Shown piece after piece: positions 35,536 to 43,719 of a stretch of DNA of 64,000 nt. The stretch spans positions 8,093,001-8,157,000 of the forward strand of contig NZ_LT963352.1 in the NCBI RefSeq assembly GCF_900236475.1. The letters run 5' to 3'. This DNA is from Streptomyces chartreusis NRRL 3882 (GTDB taxonomy: Bacteria > Actinomycetota > Actinomycetes > Streptomycetales > Streptomycetaceae). The first letter of the stretch is position 1; each line of letters opens with the position of its first letter. The notes under the pieces were generated by a model. That model saw only the letters and a program-made list of their open reading frames with translations, made no database searches and was not told the DNA's origin. Position numbers and translations under genes: made by a program.

Positions 35536-35958
35536 CGGAGAAAGCCCCTTTCCGCACTCCAGCCGTCGGCGGTGTCCGCCTCCAGCTGCCGCAATCTAGC
35601 AGTGGCCACCTGGTCGAATCCGTCCAGGAAGTACTCGTCGCCGGGACGCGGTTCGATCGGTAGACGTCGCCCAGCAGGTCGACCTGCACGGCGAGCTGGG
35701 GGTGGGCCGTCGGGTGCATGTCCCCGTGCGGCACGCGCACCAGGCGGCCGCCCGCCCCCATCCGCTCGGCGTGCAGCGCGTAACCGTGATCCACCCGCAG
35801 CGTCGGCGCCGCCGTCTTCTGCTCCGACTCCCGCGCCCCGGTGGGCACGGCGAGCCCCCTCGCCCCGGAGGAGGTCCGGCCGCCCGCGCCGTGGCGGGTG
35901 CACCGGACCCGGGTCAGCGAGTACTCGATGATCTGCCCCCGCGGGGAGGGACACTGCG
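35532..35958 (-). pseudogene. frameshifted hypothetical protein
   Basis: Two minus-strand frames read as one protein if one base is restored near 35660. The first part runs GQIIEYSLTRVRCTRHG......AAPTLRVDHGYALHAERMGAGGRLVRVPHGDMHPTAHPQLAVQVDLLGDVYR, and the second IEPRPGDEYFLDGFDQVATARLRQLEADTADGWSAERGFLR, ending on the DUF402 start codon. A stop codon closes the first frame just upstream of 35958 and no clear start codon was seen, so the 5' end is missing or damaged too. I do not recognise the family. Composition and codon use are otherwise normal. Confidence 0.55.
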
Positions 35959-36161
35959 CCGAACACGGGCCGGACTACGAACACCGCACCACCGTGACCC
36001 TGTGACCAAGGGTCACCCAGCGTCCGAAGTCCTCACGCCCCGCGTTTTGGAACAGCACTTCTCCTGCGCTGCATCAGCGCTGTACGAGCGCTGACCGGCC
36101 TCCCGCGACAGTGGGATCACCGCTCCCGCCAGGGAGGACGGAGACCGAAAGGGACCGCCAC

Positions 36162-36938
36162 ATGGGTACCGCGAGGACACCGCAGCGCAGGGCCATACTC
36201 ACCGGCGGGCTGGCCGCCACCGCGGCCATGCTCACCGCCTGTTCGTCGAACCCGGACGCCTCGAACGCGGGGAAGACATCGGCTGTGGGCGCGGCGAAGT
36301 CCCCCTCTCCCTCGCCCGCGGCGGGCCCGCGACCGGACTCGCCCTGGGCGGCGTTCGCACGCCTGATGGACGGCAACAAGCGCTGGGTGGACGGAAAGCT
36401 CCAGCACCCCGACCGTGACCCGGAGCGGCGGGAGTTCGTCGCCGAGGCACAGGACCCCTACGGCGTCATCCTCTCCTGCATCGACTCCCGCGTCCCGCCG
36501 GAGCTCGTCTTCGACACGGGCCTCGGCGACCTGTTCGTGATGCGCACGGGCGGGCAGGTCGTGGGACCGGTGGTCGTCGGTTCCGTGGAGTACGGGCCGA
36601 TGACCACCGGCACCCCGCTGATCGTGGTCCTCGGACACCAGCGCTGCGGTGCGATCAAGGCGGCTTACGAGGCGATGCGCGACGGCAAGAAGCTGCCCGG
36701 CAACCTCCAGGCGATCTCCGACGCCCTGCGGCCGGCCTACCGGGAGACCGCCAGGACGAAGCACACCGACCCCGTCGACGCCATGGTGCGGATCCACATC
36801 AAGCAGACGGCCGCCGAGCTGCGGAGCAACAGGGACCTCGCCCCGCTCGTCAAGAAGGGCGACCTGGCCGTCGTCAGCGCCTACTACTCGCTCGACACCG
36901 GCCGCGTGGAGGTCCTCACCGGCGCGCCCTCCGCCTGA
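36162..36938 (+). CDS. exported beta-carbonic anhydrase lipoprotein
   Basis: A 258-residue protein with all beta-class carbonic anhydrase zinc and catalytic residues: CIDSR (Cys106, Asp108, Arg110) and GHQRCG (His159, Cys162). The GD/MRTGG and VEYG segments also match. It interconverts CO2 and bicarbonate. Unlike most of the class, it starts with a signal containing RRAIL (twin-arginine-like) and a lipobox LTAC (Cys27), then a Ser/Pro/Ala linker. It is therefore expected on the outer face of the membrane, perhaps folded before export by Tat. The ATG follows GAAAGGGACC. Confidence 0.9.
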   Translation: MGTARTPQRRAILTGGLAATAAMLTACSSNPDASNAGKTSAVGAAKSPSPSPAAGPRPDSPWAAFARLMDGNKRWVDGKLQHPDRDPERREFVAEAQDPYGVILSCIDSRVPPELVFDTGLGDLFVMRTGGQVVGPVVVGSVEYGPMTTGTPLIVVLGHQRCGAIKAAYEAMRDGKKLPGNLQAISDALRPAYRETARTKHTDPVDAMVRIHIKQTAAELRSNRDLAPLVKKGDLAVVSAYYSLDTGRVEVLTGAPSA

Positions 36939-36964
36939 TGCGCAGGCAACGACGACCGGGCGGG

Positions 36965-36978
36965 AAAAAACGTTCACG
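36965..36978. promoter_or_regulatory. AACGTT operator in the LacI gene's own promoter
   Basis: AAAAAACGTTCA is centred on AACGTT at 36969-36974. On the other strand it reads AACGTTTTT, the nonamer shared with the two sites at 42241 and 42354. It overlaps the -35 region for a TATACT -10 at 36990-36995. Confidence 0.65.
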
Positions 36979-36989
36979 CCCGGTCACGT

Positions 36990-36995
36990 TATACT
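36990..36995 (+). promoter_or_regulatory. -10 element of the LacI gene
   Basis: TATACT is a good sigma-70-type -10 hexamer about 57 bases before the GTG start. The AACGTT operator lies just upstream, so repressor binding would block the promoter. Confidence 0.5.
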
Positions 36996-37052
36996 TGCGG
37001 CGCCCATGAAGGCCACCGTCGTGCCTGGTCGCACGGCTGCAACAGCGAGGGG

Positions 37053-38072
37053 GTGGACGCCATTCCGGCACGCCCCGCCCGCATCCAGGACGTCGCGGCC
37101 GCCGCCGGCGTCTCGGTGTCCACCGTGTCGAACGTGCTCAACCGGCCCGAGCGCGTCACCGCACAGACCGCCGAGCGCGTCCGCACGGCCGTCGCCGCGC
37201 TCGACTACGTCCCCCACCCCGGAGCCGCCGGACTGCGCACCGGGCGCGCCTCGGCCATCGGCCTGGTGCTGCCCGACGTGACCAACTCCTTCTACGCGCG
37301 CATCGCCCGGGGCGCCGCGGACGCGGCCTACGACCACGGCTACTCCCTCGTCCTCTGCCACAGCGCGGACGCCCCGGAACGGGAGCAGGGCTACTTCAGC
37401 ATGCTCGTAGAGCAGCGGGCCGTCGGCGTCGTCGTCGTGCCGCTCAGCGCGGACCCGGGCCGGCTCGCCCGGCTGCGCGAGCGGGGCATCCCGCTCGTCC
37501 TGGCCGACCGGGCGATGCCCGACCGGGACGGCTGCTCGGCCTCCGTCGACGACATCGCCGGCGGCCGGATCGCCGTACAGCACCTCCTCGACCGCGGGGC
37601 ACGCGACATCCTCGTCGTCAACGGTGAGCGCGGCATACGCCAGTGCGCCGACCGCTACCAGGGCGCCCGGCAGGCCGTGCGCAGCCGGCGCGAGGCGCGG
37701 CTGGACCAGGTCGTCGCCGAGCGGATGACCGTCGCGTACGGCACACAGATCGCGCACGGGCTCGGCGAACTGCCCGACGGGGTCTTCTGCACCAACGACT
37801 TCCTCGCCGCGGGCCTGTGCCGCGGGCTGACCGACCGGGGCGCGCGCATCCCCGAGGACGTACAGGTGGTCGGCTACGGCGACCTCGACATCGCGACCTT
37901 CGGCGCCACCACGCTCACGACGGTCCGGCAGCCGGTCGAGGACCTCGGCCGGGCGGCCGTGGAGATGCTGCTCGACGAGATCGAGGCCCGCGCGGACCAC
38001 GTCCACGAGACCCGGGTCTTCGCCCCCGGCCTCGTCCTGCGCGACTCCACCCGCCCGCCCGCCGACGACTAG
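37053..38072 (+). CDS. LacI family regulator of the GH106/MFS unit
   Basis: A 339-residue regulator. The HTH with hinge (RIQDVAAAAGVSVSTVSNVLNRPERVTAQTAERVRTAVAALDYVP, about residues 10-54) is followed by a periplasmic-binding-protein-like sugar-sensing core (AIGLVLPDVTNSFYARIARGAADAA.....FCTNDFLAAGLCRGLTDRG). GTG start after GCGAGGGG. It converges with the GH106-like gene. The shared AACGTTTTT sites in its own promoter and in the GH106/MFS divergent promoter point to a local regulon. Its TAG stop is formed by the end of the inserted MITE-like element. Confidence 0.9.
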   Translation: MDAIPARPARIQDVAAAAGVSVSTVSNVLNRPERVTAQTAERVRTAVAALDYVPHPGAAGLRTGRASAIGLVLPDVTNSFYARIARGAADAAYDHGYSLVLCHSADAPEREQGYFSMLVEQRAVGVVVVPLSADPGRLARLRERGIPLVLADRAMPDRDGCSASVDDIAGGRIAVQHLLDRGARDILVVNGERGIRQCADRYQGARQAVRSRREARLDQVVAERMTVAYGTQIAHGLGELPDGVFCTNDFLAAGLCRGLTDRGARIPEDVQVVGYGDLDIATFGATTLTTVRQPVEDLGRAAVEMLLDEIEARADHVHETRVFAPGLVLRDSTRPPADD

Positions 38073-38258
38073 GGCCTGTCGTTTGGATCACGTCGCAGAC
38101 GCGGGGTCTGGCACGCGCATCTGCCGCGTTGTCGTCGATCGCCGACGCTCCGCGTCGACTCCCTCCTCCGCCTTGCAGCTGCACGCACCAGACCCCGCTC
38201 ACCGGCGCTGAGCGGCACTGTCACTTCCCTGCGACCTGATCCAAACGACAGGCCCTAG
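38069..38258. mobile_element. MITE-like element with 29-bp terminal inverted repeats
   Basis: The ends match over 29 bases with a single mismatch (counted from CTAG): GGGCCTGTCGTTTGGATCA at the left and its reverse complement at the right. The roughly 130-base interior has no ORF. CTAG at both outer edges could be a duplicated target. The element is too short to code for a transposase, so it would have moved with help from a related insertion sequence. Both flanking genes take their stop codons from these CTAG edges. Confidence 0.8.
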
Positions 38259-41200
38259 CCCCCGCCGTCCGAGGACGGGATCAACAGCGTCACCGGCCCC
38301 AGCAGCCCCGACGACAGCTGGGAGTCGAACGCCCAGGCCGTCGGCGTGGCCTCCGCGAGATAGGGCGCCAGCGTGCCCCGGACGGTCACTTCCAGCCGGA
38401 CCGTACGCCCGGCGGCGCCGCGCAACGGGAAACGGTACGGCGCGCAGAACGCCTCACCGGCCGGCTCCCCGTCGACCGACACCTCCACACTGCCCCGCAC
38501 CCGCCCGAGATCCAGCACGGGATCGGGCCCCGAGGGCACGTCCAGCGACCGCGCGTAGGTCACGCCCCCGCTCCAACTGCCCAGCCCCAGTTCCCGCCAG
38601 TCCCCCAGGGGCAGTGGGGCCGGTATGGTACGCACGCGCACCGGCCCACGCCAGGCGGAACCGCCCCGCAGGACCGCCGTCGGCTCGGTGACCACCTCGA
38701 CCGGCGTGGGCACCGGGAGTGACTGAAGCGTCAGCCGATCGCCCTCCAGGGGACGTTCGGGCCCGTCCCCGACGCGCACGCTCGCGCGCAGCGCCAACGG
38801 CAGGCCGAGCGACACCGTGCCCGTCGGCACGGTGAACCGGAAGCGCTGCGGCATCGCGTGCACATCGTCGGTGGACCGCGCCGGCCACACGGTCCCGCCG
38901 AGCACCGGCCGGCCGGTGAGCCACCCGGTGTCCGGCAGCGGGTGCGGCCGTACCACCGCGTGGCAGTGCTGCAACTCGCCCCGCCTGCGCTCGTCCTCGA
39001 CGGTCCGCCCTTTCCAGTCACCCGACCCGGCCTCCCAGCCGGCGCCGCTGACCAGGGCCGTCACCCCGTCCCCGGAACGCACCACCAGGTCGACGAACAC
39101 CGAGTCCCGGGCGTCGGCACCGTCGGCCACGACCTCCAGGGTGTGCTCGCCCGCCCCGAGCGCAGGTTCGTGGCGGAAGAACGCCGGCACGGCGCCCCAG
39201 TCCGCCTCGTAGTACTCCACCTTCTCCTGCCGCGCCACGACTTCCCCGTCGAGCAGCACGGTGACCGCCGAGGCGGCACCCACGACGAGCACCGCCCGGG
39301 CGTCGCCGCCCGGCACCCGGAGCCGCGCGCGGTAGGTGACGCGGCCGTCCGGCCGTACCCCGTCCGGTGGCCGCATGAACCGCGGACGCGGCCCGAGCCC
39401 GCCCGGCTCCGACAGACAGAAGAAGCTGCCCAGGGGTGTGCCGTCGGCGGCCGAGATCGTCGAGGGGCGGCTCTGCGCGCCGGACAGTTCGTACTCGAGC
39501 ACGTTGCGGTCCCGGGCCACCGTGACCCGGGCGGAGGCCAGGTAGCCGCCGCCGTCCGGCTGCAGCGGCTCGCCGTTCCACCACACGCGCTTGGCGCACT
39601 CCGCGCCGACGTGCAGTTCGGCAGGCCCGCGGTGGCCGGTCTCCACGATGGCCCGGACCCGGGCGGCCGTTCCGCCGCCCGGCACCGGGACGCGAACGAA
39701 CTCCTCGTTCACCAGCCCCTTGAGGCCCAGCAGCCCGCCCGGCTCCGGGATGCCCCGGCTCGGCGAGTACACGGCGACGTCCCAGCCCGCGTCGGGTGGT
39801 ACGAGGGGCAGTTCACCGGCCAGGATCCGCTCCACTGACGCGGCGTCCAGGGGGTCGGGCGCCTGACCGGGCGGCACCGGCGGCAGGACACGGACCCGGT
39901 TGCCGTACGTGACCCGGGTCCGCTCCCACGTCCCGCCCTCGGTCCACTCCATGGTCCAGATCTGCGGCTCGTCCACCGGCGAACCCGGAGGCAGGGCCAG
40001 ATCGCCCCAGGTGTTGTCCATGGTGGGGACCAGCCGGCCGTGCCAGCCGGTCGAGACGTCGATCACCTGCGCGGGCGGCTCCCGTCGAGGACCCGGGGGC
40101 GTCGGCCGGCCCTCGCGCCACACGACCAGGACCGCGGGGGCGCCGCCCAGCGGCACGTCGATGGTCGAGGCGGCGCCGTCGCCGGAGACGGTGACGTGCG
40201 CGGGGGTGCGGGAACCGGTCGCCGGATTCCAGACCTCGGCCTCGGCGACGGCGGCCCGCACGGTGACGGACGAGGGACCGGCGGCGGCACCCGACGGGGA
40301 GGTCCCGGTCCGCAGCGGATGCGCGCCGATCTCGGGGAAGGCCGCCGTGACCAGCGCCACCGCCTCGTTCCCCGTCCGCCTGACGAGCAGCGGCACGTCG
40401 CTCGTGGCATGACCGGCGGCGTCGGCCACGGCCGCCGCAGCGGTCTCCGGGTCGCGCGCCCGCTCCAGCCGGGGATGCTCCAGCAGGCCCGCCACCACCG
40501 CGTCGTCGCCCAATCGGCCGGCGGCCGTGGCCGGCGGCCGGCCCACGACGACGACGCGTCCGCCCGCGTCGAGCAGTTCGGTCAGCCGCCGTGCCGTCTC
40601 CTCCTCCAGCACGCTCGTCGACGGCAGCAGCACCGCGCGGTACGCCAGGTCCCTGATCCGCAGGGCGCCGTCGGCGGCCTTGGCACGCTGCACCGAGTCG
40701 TCGTCGACGACGTCGAAGGAGATGCCGTGCCGGTCCAGGGCCCCGGCGTGCGGGGCGAGCCAGTTGTTCGTGCCGCACAGGTCCAGGTAGTGGCGCTGTG
40801 TCTCGTCGGCGTCGGCGTGGCCGTCGCCCAGCCGGCCGTCGCCGAAGTGCCGGACGGGCGCGTCCAGCGGTACCAGGGCCTGCATGGTGGTGGTCGGGTG
40901 CAGGACCGCCACGTCGGCCACGTAGCCGCCCCAGGACATGATCGAGCAGATCCGGGCCACGGTCCGGGAGAACGCCGGGTACTGCTTCCAGTACGGCTGG
41001 CGCCAGTCGGTGGACGGCGGCGCCCACTCGAACCAGCCGCCCGCTGTGCCGAAGTAACTGGCGTGCGGGTTGTACAGGTTGGCGCCGCTGCGCAGGAACG
41101 GCAGCAGCCAGTGGTAGGTGTCCTCCAGCGTGCCGCCCCAGCCCGAGGAGTGGAACGCCTCGATCCACACCCGCTCGTGGCCGTAGAGGTGAGCCATGGA

Positions 41201-42220
41201 GGAGTGCACCTTGGCGTCGCCGTGGTGGTCGCTGCCGGCGGCGCCGTACCAGCGGTGGGTGCGGAAGTAGTCGGTGTAGATCTGTGTCGACTGGGCCGGG
41301 TAGCCGGCGCGAGCGGGGTGGCTCTGGTCGCTGCCCAGCAGCATCCCGCGCTCGCGGTGCCATGCGGCGAGCGGCCGGAAGAGGGCCTCTTCGGTGAGTT
41401 CCGCGCGGACCGCGTAGTAGTCGGCGCGGATCTCCGTCTCCGGGACGGTGGCGTCCGTGCCGAACAGGGCCGGCAGGTGGTCGAGCAGGTCGTAGCCGCG
41501 CCGGGCGCGGAACGCGTCGGCGAAGCGGTGGCTCCAGGCGTTCGTGCCCGGCAGTTCGTCCTGGAAGCTGCCCGCGATGACGGTGCCCAGGTGCTCGGGC
41601 ACGCGGCGGTCGTACTCGTGGTGCACGGCGTCCATCAACAGCCCGACGGCGTGCGGGTCCAGGTAGTCGAACGCCGTGGGCACGGCGGTGACGAGCCGGA
41701 CGCCGGTTCCGTCGGCAGCGGCGACGGCCAGGGTGTCCGGGCCGCCCGGGGCGAGGTCCAGGCGTCGGCCCCGCGGGGAGTAGGCGGCGATCGGCGTCTC
41801 GGCACCCCGCACGGCGACCGTGCCCCGGGAGACGGTGACGTCGCGACAGCGCAGCGCAAGGCCCCTGGCCTCTGGGTGACGCCGAGTCACACCGCCCTGC
41901 ACATTGGCGCCGGAGAACCCGATCTGGTCGTAGAACCACAGGCGGGTGCCCAACTCCGCGGCGATCTCGCAGGCGTCGGTGAAGCGCGCCCACCACTCCT
42001 CGCCGAACCACGCCGGATCGTCGGCCCGGGCGCCGAACGTCGGGCCGGCGGGGGCCAGATTGATCACGACGAGGTTGTGCACACCGCCCTCGGCGAACGC
42101 CCGCAGTTGCCAGGCGAGTCGGTCGCGGGTGACCTTCGCACCCGACCACCACCACAGGGGAGCGGGGCCGAAATCACGGGGCGGGTCCTCGAACAGTTGC
42201 CGGAGCACGGGGGAGATCAC
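38255..42220 (-). CDS. GH106-like glycoside hydrolase (putative alpha-L-rhamnosidase), cytoplasmic
   Basis: A 1321-residue protein. The N-terminus (DFGPAPLWWWSGAKVTRDRLAWQLRAFAEGGVHNLVVIN) and the following barrel, with SFQDELPGTNAWS and ERVWIEAFHSSGWGGTLEDTYHWLLPFLRSGANLYNPHASYF, match the GH106-like family of rhamnosidases. Acidic residues in those segments are candidates for catalysis. The C-terminal half is built of beta-sandwich domains (LHVGAECAKRVWWNGEPL; VSVDGEPAGEAF). There is no signal peptide, so it should act on imported oligosaccharide. GTG start after AGGGGAAGGA. An AACGTT operator lies 16-32 bases upstream of the start codon. Confidence 0.8.
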   Translation of the reverse strand: MISPVLRQLFEDPPRDFGPAPLWWWSGAKVTRDRLAWQLRAFAEGGVHNLVVINLAPAGPTFGARADDPAWFGEEWWARFTDACEIAAELGTRLWFYDQIGFSGANVQGGVTRRHPEARGLALRCRDVTVSRGTVAVRGAETPIAAYSPRGRRLDLAPGGPDTLAVAAADGTGVRLVTAVPTAFDYLDPHAVGLLMDAVHHEYDRRVPEHLGTVIAGSFQDELPGTNAWSHRFADAFRARRGYDLLDHLPALFGTDATVPETEIRADYYAVRAELTEEALFRPLAAWHRERGMLLGSDQSHPARAGYPAQSTQIYTDYFRTHRWYGAAGSDHHGDAKVHSSMAHLYGHERVWIEAFHSSGWGGTLEDTYHWLLPFLRSGANLYNPHASYFGTAGGWFEWAPPSTDWRQPYWKQYPAFSRTVARICSIMSWGGYVADVAVLHPTTTMQALVPLDAPVRHFGDGRLGDGHADADETQRHYLDLCGTNNWLAPHAGALDRHGISFDVVDDDSVQRAKAADGALRIRDLAYRAVLLPSTSVLEEETARRLTELLDAGGRVVVVGRPPATAAGRLGDDAVVAGLLEHPRLERARDPETAAAAVADAAGHATSDVPLLVRRTGNEAVALVTAAFPEIGAHPLRTGTSPSGAAAGPSSVTVRAAVAEAEVWNPATGSRTPAHVTVSGDGAASTIDVPLGGAPAVLVVWREGRPTPPGPRREPPAQVIDVSTGWHGRLVPTMDNTWGDLALPPGSPVDEPQIWTMEWTEGGTWERTRVTYGNRVRVLPPVPPGQAPDPLDAASVERILAGELPLVPPDAGWDVAVYSPSRGIPEPGGLLGLKGLVNEEFVRVPVPGGGTAARVRAIVETGHRGPAELHVGAECAKRVWWNGEPLQPDGGGYLASARVTVARDRNVLEYELSGAQSRPSTISAADGTPLGSFFCLSEPGGLGPRPRFMRPPDGVRPDGRVTYRARLRVPGGDARAVLVVGAASAVTVLLDGEVVARQEKVEYYEADWGAVPAFFRHEPALGAGEHTLEVVADGADARDSVFVDLVVRSGDGVTALVSGAGWEAGSGDWKGRTVEDERRRGELQHCHAVVRPHPLPDTGWLTGRPVLGGTVWPARSTDDVHAMPQRFRFTVPTGTVSLGLPLALRASVRVGDGPERPLEGDRLTLQSLPVPTPVEVVTEPTAVLRGGSAWRGPVRVRTIPAPLPLGDWRELGLGSWSGGVTYARSLDVPSGPDPVLDLGRVRGSVEVSVDGEPAGEAFCAPYRFPLRGAAGRTVRLEVTVRGTLAPYLAEATPTAWAFDSQLSSGLLGPVTLLIPSSDGGG

Positions 42221-42235
42221 GGACGCGGTCCTTCC

Positions 42236-42252
42236 CCTGAAACGTTTTTAGG
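42236..42252. promoter_or_regulatory. LacI operator, GH106-like side
   Basis: CCTGAAACGTTTTTAGG is a near-palindrome (CCTnnAAACGTTTnnAGG apart from one or two positions) centred on AACGTT at 42241-42246. It lies between the GH106-like start and its promoter, where it would block transcription. It contains the AACGTTTTT nonamer. Confidence 0.7.
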
Positions 42253-42350
42253 CCACCTTCACCGTAGGCGACCTGGAACGGTCACGCCATAACCGAGGAC
42301 GACACGGCGGAGGCCGACGCGCTGCCTCCGATGTCTGCGCGACACCTTGT

Positions 42351-42365
42351 TGCAACGTTTTTCTC
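42351..42365. promoter_or_regulatory. LacI operator, MFS side
   Basis: TGCAACGTTTTTCTC repeats the AACGTTTTT nonamer about 110 bases from the first site and 64 bases before the MFS start. TATATT at 42370-42375 nearby could serve as a -10. Looping between the two operators is possible. Confidence 0.65.
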
Positions 42366-42428
42366 GCCCTATATTCGCTGCGACCAGGCCCCCGGAACCG
42401 CGATGTCACCAGACGACGGAGTCGCATC

Positions 42429-43688
42429 ATGGCCGGTACCCGCCCCATCCCCAAACCGCTCTGGAAGGCCGCCGCCCTGTCGGGCATGGCCTCCTATCTC
42501 GACGCCGGGCTGATCGTCGGCATCTCCGTCAACCTGGCCATCTACCGCGACAGTTACGACATGGGCGTGTGGATGGCCGGTGCGATCAGCGCGATCGTCA
42601 CCGGCTGCATCGCCGTCGGATCCCTCGTCGGAGGCCGACTCGCCGACCTCTTCGGCCGCCGCCGTGTCTACAACTGGGACATCTTCTGCTTCGCGCTCGG
42701 GGCGATCGTCATCACGCTGGCGCCCGACGACATCACACTGCTGATCGGCGTCCTCGTTGCGGGACTCGCGGCCGGCGCCGACCTGCCGACGTCCCTGGCC
42801 GTGGTCTCGGACGCCGCGCCCTCCTGGGCCCGGGGGCGGCTCGTCGCCTTCACGCAGGTCATGTGGATGCTGGGCATCGCCGTCGCCATCTTCCTCGGCT
42901 TCGTCCTGTCCACCACGGGCATGACCGGGGCCCGGCTGATCACCGGACAGCTCGCCGTCGCCGCGCTCGTCACCTGGGCCCTCCGCTCCCGCCTGAAGCT
43001 GTCCGCCGCACAGGAAACGGACGAGGAGACGGCGCCCACCCCGGCCGGCGGCGCCCTGAAGAACATCTGGACGCGTGCCGCCCTGCTGCCCATGACGGCG
43101 ACGTTCGTCTTCTACGTCACCTGGGGCCTCGGGGCCAACACCTTCGGCCAGTTCGGCACCTATCTGCTCGTCACCGTCAGCGACGCCTCCCAGAGCCTGG
43201 CCACCGGAATCAACCTGGCCTTCATCCCGATCGGGGTGCTGCTGACGTTCGCCTTCGTCCGCGTCGCCGACAGCCCCTGGCGCGACCGGCTGTTCCACGT
43301 GGCCGCGGTGGTGCAGATCCTCGCCTTCGTCATCGCGTCCCTGACCGCGGGCGCCCTCGTCGGCATGCTCGTCTTCTTCGTGCTCTACCAGCTCTCCAAC
43401 CCCTTCGCCGGAGAGGCGAACTACAAGGTGTGGTCGCAGCTCACCCTGCCGGCGGACACCCGCGGCACCACCCAGGGCTTCACCTACGCCCTGTCCCGGG
43501 GGGTCTTCGCGGTCGCCGCGTTCTTCACTCCCGCCCTGGCCGACCACAGCCCGGCCGTCCTGCTCTGGACGATCACCGCCTGCATGACACTGGCCGCGTT
43601 CGCCGGCGTGTTCATCATCCGCGTCCTGGTCCCCCGGGCCACCGGCGCCCCGCGCGAGAGAGCGGACCTGCGCGTCCCCAGCACCTGA
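42429..43688 (+). CDS. MFS transporter of the GH106 unit
   Basis: A 419-residue 12-helix transporter. Motif A reads VGGRLADLFGRRRVYNWD and a VAGLAAGADLPTSLAVVSDAAPSWARGRLVAFTQVMWMLG segment occurs in helices 3-5, similar to sugar-porter-like MFS proteins. A charged central loop separates two six-helix halves. As it is divergent from a cytoplasmic glycosidase and shares its operator, it likely imports the glycoside that enzyme cleaves. The next gene follows 31 bases later. Confidence 0.87.
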   Translation: MAGTRPIPKPLWKAAALSGMASYLDAGLIVGISVNLAIYRDSYDMGVWMAGAISAIVTGCIAVGSLVGGRLADLFGRRRVYNWDIFCFALGAIVITLAPDDITLLIGVLVAGLAAGADLPTSLAVVSDAAPSWARGRLVAFTQVMWMLGIAVAIFLGFVLSTTGMTGARLITGQLAVAALVTWALRSRLKLSAAQETDEETAPTPAGGALKNIWTRAALLPMTATFVFYVTWGLGANTFGQFGTYLLVTVSDASQSLATGINLAFIPIGVLLTFAFVRVADSPWRDRLFHVAAVVQILAFVIASLTAGALVGMLVFFVLYQLSNPFAGEANYKVWSQLTLPADTRGTTQGFTYALSRGVFAVAAFFTPALADHSPAVLLWTITACMTLAAFAGVFIIRVLVPRATGAPRERADLRVPST

Positions 43689-43719
43689 GCCGCCGCACAC
43701 CCGACAAGGAGCACCGACC

